A stretch of 64,000 nt of DNA from a bacterium (GTDB lineage: Bacteria; Bacteroidota; Bacteroidia; NS11-12g; UBA9320). Positions 60,868 to 64,000 of the stretch are shown here, in pieces (positions within the stretch are counted from its first letter, which is position 1; every line of letters starts with the position of its first letter). Position numbers and translations under genes: made by a program. Under the pieces are notes generated by a model that was not told the DNA's origin, did not search any database, and saw only the letters and a list, made by a program, of their open reading frames with translations. The stretch is from positions 48,939 through 112,938 of the forward strand of contig JAAEYY010000004.1 of assembly GCA_018223105.1 (NCBI GenBank). Direction: 5' to 3'.

Positions 60868-61953
60868 TCATTTCTGTGGAACAACTTCCTTCACTCGCTT
60901 ATCAATGTAACGCGAGTTCATAATCCTTAGAATGCCCATGTAGTCTAGCTCAAATTCTATAAGATCTCCTATTTTATATTGATCCTCATTTTCTCCGAGA
61001 TCAAGTACGATCATGTCTGAACTTGCACCAACTACTTTTAAGTGCTTGTCTTTGAGTTTTACATGCTCCTGATCCACATCCAATAGTCCCATGTCGATAA
61101 TTGCCCTATGTGAAGTCTCTCCGGTGTCATCATCAAAGGATTTTTGTTCTCCACTTACATTGAAACCCATTTCTCCTTGAGGCACTCTCGGCTTTTCGGT
61201 AAGTTCAATGATCTCTGCAAATAATTGAAATACATCACTTTCCATCTGTTCAAATGTGGTATTGTGATATACATCCGTTCCCATGAACAAAGTTTCTCCT
61301 ACCCTGAAATGATTAATACCATCGGGTAGTAAACCTTGGAAAATTAAAGGAATGGTTACAGATGATCCTCCGGAGACAAATGGAATTTCTCTATTGAATT
61401 TGGCTTCAATGAGCTGCTTGTAAAGGCTTAGTTGAATCAGTTTATCGTGACTCGGAAGTACACCGTACATGCACGTTAAATTTGTTCCCAGTCCAATCAC
61501 TTTAATGTTTGGAAGCTCAAATACACGTTCGTAGAATGCAATCAGTTCTTCTCTTAATACTCCTTCGCGCAGCTCACCTAATTCGATCATGATGAGTACC
61601 TTGTGCATTTTGTTCTGTCGTTTTGCTTCAGCAGAAATCAATTCGATAGTATCAATTTCAGTATTAAAGCTAACATCTGCATACTGTACAACAGATTTTA
61701 TAGCACGCTTTGCAGGCGGTTTAATGTAAACAGTTTGAACGCTGGGGTCGATTGCCTTAATTGCTTTGAGGTTAGAGACTCTGGAATCGCATAACTCCGG
61801 AATGCCTAAGTCAATCAATTCCTTCAAAAATGTACGGTCGCCACACATCAGTTTGGACACTGCGGCCCACTCAATTCCATGTTCTTTGAATATTCCGTCT
61901 AAAAAGTTGAAGTTCTTTTGTAGCTTATCCCTGTCCAGTGTGATGAACGCCAT
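60868..61953 (-). CDS. Alanine/ornithine racemase-family PLP enzyme
   Basis: A 361-residue protein with the alanine racemase N-terminal barrel: PLP lysine K34 in WAAVSKLMCG, and SGGSSVTIPL, FRVGETLFMG, RAIIDMG and SSDMIVLDLG along the barrel and C-terminal domain. The layout fits the YhfX/ornithine-racemase-type subgroup, not the canonical Alr. It should racemise an amino acid; the substrate cannot be told. Its start overlaps the end of the symporter gene by 29 bp, so the pair may import and convert the same compound. Confidence 0.88.
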   Translation of the reverse strand: MAFITLDRDKLQKNFNFLDGIFKEHGIEWAAVSKLMCGDRTFLKELIDLGIPELCDSRVSNLKAIKAIDPSVQTVYIKPPAKRAIKSVVQYADVSFNTEIDTIELISAEAKRQNKMHKVLIMIELGELREGVLREELIAFYERVFELPNIKVIGLGTNLTCMYGVLPSHDKLIQLSLYKQLIEAKFNREIPFVSGGSSVTIPLIFQGLLPDGINHFRVGETLFMGTDVYHNTTFEQMESDVFQLFAEIIELTEKPRVPQGEMGFNVSGEQKSFDDDTGETSHRAIIDMGLLDVDQEHVKLKDKHLKVVGASSDMIVLDLGENEDQYKIGDLIEFELDYMGILRIMNSRYIDKRVKEVVPQK

Positions 61954-63385
61954 GATTTTGTTTTTGTGTGAGTTGTATAATTATGAAACTCAAAGCCGAT
62001 GCTGTTATCCCAAATAGGATTGCGTCGAGTTCGAAAGGTAGTTCAATTTTGCTAAGAATCAAAGTTAAGGTAGTGCCTCCACCAACAATCATCGCCACTA
62101 ATGCAGCAGCGGGTGAGGGCTTTTTGAGGCTGAGCATTCCAATTACAGGTACTAGTAATCCGGAAACCATAATTGCGTAGGAATATAACATCAGTTCAAG
62201 CACATTGTTCATCCTGGTTGCCAGAACGATTGCTATTGCACCTATAATAAATGTAACGGCCTGACTCAATCGAATCTGATTCACTTTCTTCCCAATATGT
62301 AAGGTTTCAAGAATGTCTGTAAGCAGGTTTCCTGAGGCTGCAACCAAACAAGAATCAGCAGTAGACATAATAGCACTGAAATAGGCAGACATCATCAAAC
62401 CCATTAATCCTACAGGTAAAATTTGCCTCAGAAACAAAGGCAAGCCCAGTTCTGCATCAATTTCTGATCCCGGGGCAAAGCCTAATTCTGTGAATAATCC
62501 TTGCTCAAATCCAACCCTAGCAAAAAGGCCTAATACCACCCCCATGAATGCCATAAAAGGCCATTCGAAGAGTCCGGCAATACGCCAGGCTTTCTTAGCA
62601 GTTTGCTCGTCTTTACATGCATAAATCCTTTGATAGAGGGTCATCCCAACAAACCAGATCGGAATAATGGTTACACCCCAGTTTACAAGTTGAGGTATGC
62701 TGATATTCGTGAGACTGAAAAACTCAGGCCCAAGCATTTTTTGGATTTCAGACCATCCGCCAAGAGCATAGTAACCCAGTGGAATCCCAATAAAAATGAG
62801 TCCCACCATCAGAATAATCCACTGCACCGTGTCGGTATAAATTACCGCCTTTATTCCTCCAAAAACAGTATACACAACAGCAATTATACCCATGGTGAGT
62901 ACGGCTGTGTCGATACTGATACTGGGGAAAGTGGCAGATCCCAGTTTTGCTCCTGCAAGGATCTGCGAGCTGGTAAAACCGGTATAGCCAATGAGTGAAA
63001 TAATCCCGGCTACCAGCGCCACGGATCCATTGTATTTTTTGGCCAAAGCCTGAGGAAAACTCAGAAGGCTGTGATCTCTTGATAGATTATACACTTTTGG
63101 TATTAGAAGAACTGATGCTAGCCAAGCTCCTAAAAGACCGGTGAACAACATCCAGCTCCCCGAAATTCCCATTACAAAACCCAATCCGCCGAGTCCAATA
63201 GAAAATCCTCCACCTACATCTGTGGCTACAACAGAGAGGCCTACATGGCCTGCAGACATATTTCTGCCACCTACGTAGTAATCTTCCTTGGAGTTATTGC
63301 GCAGCATGAAGTAGAACCCTACTCCAAGCATGGCTAATAAATAAACAACAAATATGCTGAGGTCTATCCAGTGGATAATTGACAG
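61925..63385 (-). CDS. Sodium:solute symporter family transporter
   Basis: An SSS-family transporter with 468 residues from the ATG at 63331. The first membrane helix is incomplete from that ATG; the frame upstream reads SIIHWIDLSIFVVYLLAMLG, the normal first helix of the family. It follows CTG at 63385-63383, just 4 bp after the acetyltransferase stop, so the true start is probably there or nearby at a non-ATG codon. GGRNMSAGHVGLSVVATDVG, YTDTVQWIILMVGL and FSAIMSTADSCLVAASGNLL are family hallmarks. It imports a small solute with Na+. Confidence 0.9.
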   Translation of the reverse strand: MSIIHWIDLSIFVVYLLAMLGVGFYFMLRNNSKEDYYVGGRNMSAGHVGLSVVATDVGGGFSIGLGGLGFVMGISGSWMLFTGLLGAWLASVLLIPKVYNLSRDHSLLSFPQALAKKYNGSVALVAGIISLIGYTGFTSSQILAGAKLGSATFPSISIDTAVLTMGIIAVVYTVFGGIKAVIYTDTVQWIILMVGLIFIGIPLGYYALGGWSEIQKMLGPEFFSLTNISIPQLVNWGVTIIPIWFVGMTLYQRIYACKDEQTAKKAWRIAGLFEWPFMAFMGVVLGLFARVGFEQGLFTELGFAPGSEIDAELGLPLFLRQILPVGLMGLMMSAYFSAIMSTADSCLVAASGNLLTDILETLHIGKKVNQIRLSQAVTFIIGAIAIVLATRMNNVLELMLYSYAIMVSGLLVPVIGMLSLKKPSPAAALVAMIVGGGTTLTLILSKIELPFELDAILFGITASALSFIIIQLTQKQNHGVHHTGQG

Positions 63386-63389
63386 GCGT

Positions 63390-63842
63390 TTAGCGCTTCA
63401 ATCGCATTTCTAGATAAGGATTTTTAAAGCCGTATTTCTCGTACAAGAATTTGGCCGGATTGTCTTTTTCTACGTGAAGTGCAATGTCGCCTTTCGCATA
63501 GTTTATGGTATCTTCCATCAGGCGTTTGCCTATACCTTTTCCTCGATGTCCGCTGTGCGTAGCGATATAAACCAGGATATTTTCAGGGATGTACCCCTCC
63601 ATTCCGGTTTCATTCACCACTACTACTCCCGTGATTTCCTTGTCATCGCGAATCACAAGAGTGAAGCCTCCGAACGAAGCGTGTTCTTTGACCGAATAAT
63701 TAATGGCTTTCTTAATAGCGGGTTTTGGATCGCCATACTCCTCAAGGTGAGTGTAAAGAAAGTCCACGATTTCATTCTTTTCGTTTTCTGTTGGCCGGTT
63801 TACGGCATCGAATTTTTGTGTCATTTGTGCTGTCATTGGCAT
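63390..63842 (-). CDS. GNAT-family N-acetyltransferase
   Basis: A 150-residue protein. The acetyl-CoA loop is HSGHRGKGIGKRLMED (RxxGxG/A form), preceded by NILVYIATHSG and followed by ALHVEKDNPAKFLYEKYGF, which is typical of GNAT motif B. It is the first gene of the operon with the symporter and racemase. It probably acetylates an amino-acid-like or amine substrate, matching the neighbours. Confidence 0.9.
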   Translation of the reverse strand: MPMTAQMTQKFDAVNRPTENEKNEIVDFLYTHLEEYGDPKPAIKKAINYSVKEHASFGGFTLVIRDDKEITGVVVVNETGMEGYIPENILVYIATHSGHRGKGIGKRLMEDTINYAKGDIALHVEKDNPAKFLYEKYGFKNPYLEMRLKR

Positions 63843-63897
63843 CGGGGTAGAATAATACTAAATGAGCTCAAAACCAAGTTTTTATGTTAAATATTGG

Positions 63898-64000
63898 TTA
63901 AAAATCGTTTGAGAACTCATCCAGTATAAAAAGCAACATAGCATTCTCGGTATTGTTTAGGATTTCTTTGAGTTCTTGGAAATCAATGAAGATTTCGGGT
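63898..64000 (-). CDS. C-terminal end of an unidentified gene, cut by the window edge
   Basis: The minus strand is open from the window edge to a TAA at 63898-63900; the visible residues include FQELKEILNNTENAMLLFIL then DEFSNDF. It reads as the end of a helical protein. It is too short to identify. Confidence 0.5.
   Translation of the reverse strand, partial: PEIFIDFQELKEILNNTENAMLLFILDEFSNDF

Noticed and set aside
1..64000. CRISPR arrays, rRNA genes, transposase genes, integrases and att-type tRNA sites
   Set aside because: None seen. There is no regularly spaced repeat array and no recognisable transposase or integrase, so the way the island arrived cannot be shown from this window.

Overview
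The window looks like chromosome from a Bacteroidota bacterium, most likely a flavobacterium-like lineage. Three signals support this. Several exported proteins end in type IX secretion (T9SS) sorting domains of type A or type B. Many genes are preceded by the Bacteroidota -7 box TAnnTTTG, often only a few bases before the start codon, with no Shine-Dalgarno sequence. The minus-strand tmRNA encodes the tag GETNFAMAA. I cannot name the species.

Region 1 (about 1.3-28.5 kb) is a defence island. It contains: a phospholipase D-like protein; a tight four-gene nuclease operon (Cas4-like/DUF2779 fusion, a possible HhH protein, two PD-(D/E)XK-like proteins); a type I restriction-modification operon starting from a clear promoter near 5.85 kb (half-HsdS, HsdM, HsdS, then cargo, HsdR and a YgjP-like metalloprotease); a UvrD-like helicase; a CoiA-like nuclease flanked by two McrB head domains; McrB and McrC; and an SRA-HNH endonuclease. 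The most striking item sits inside the type I operon, between hsdS and hsdR. It is a 764-residue prokaryotic Argonaute whose MID guide-binding residues look intact but whose PIWI catalytic aspartates are lost. Its gene overlaps one for a C-terminally two-pass membrane protein. This looks like a guide-directed sensor with a membrane effector. Three bases after the membrane gene lies a 32-codon relic of a different hsdR, which marks a recombination scar and suggests the pair came from another type I locus.

Region 2 (28.5-41.4 kb) holds a VWA lipoprotein, an outer-membrane-like protein, a T9SS cargo protein, a Fic AMPylase with its own inverted-repeat operator, a methyltransferase, a serine hydrolase, a macrodomain protein, and a four-gene operon (CPPSC mini-protein, membrane protein, histidine kinase, response regulator). 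Its intergenic spaces are full of dispersed repeats. A perfect 18-bp palindrome precedes the four-gene operon. Near copies precede the DUF2779 operon and the SRA-HNH gene in the defence island.

Region 3 (41.6-54.3 kb) is a cluster of secreted proteins: a type B-sorted protein translationally coupled to an orphan NarL-type regulator, two tandem type B-sorted paralogues with nearly identical C-terminal halves, and a glycine-rich type A-sorted protein. Region 4 (54.3-64 kb) carries the tmRNA, an ECF sigma/anti-sigma pair with an interrupted downstream frame, a T9SS-sorted cyclophilin, and a GNAT/Na+-symporter/PLP-racemase operon.
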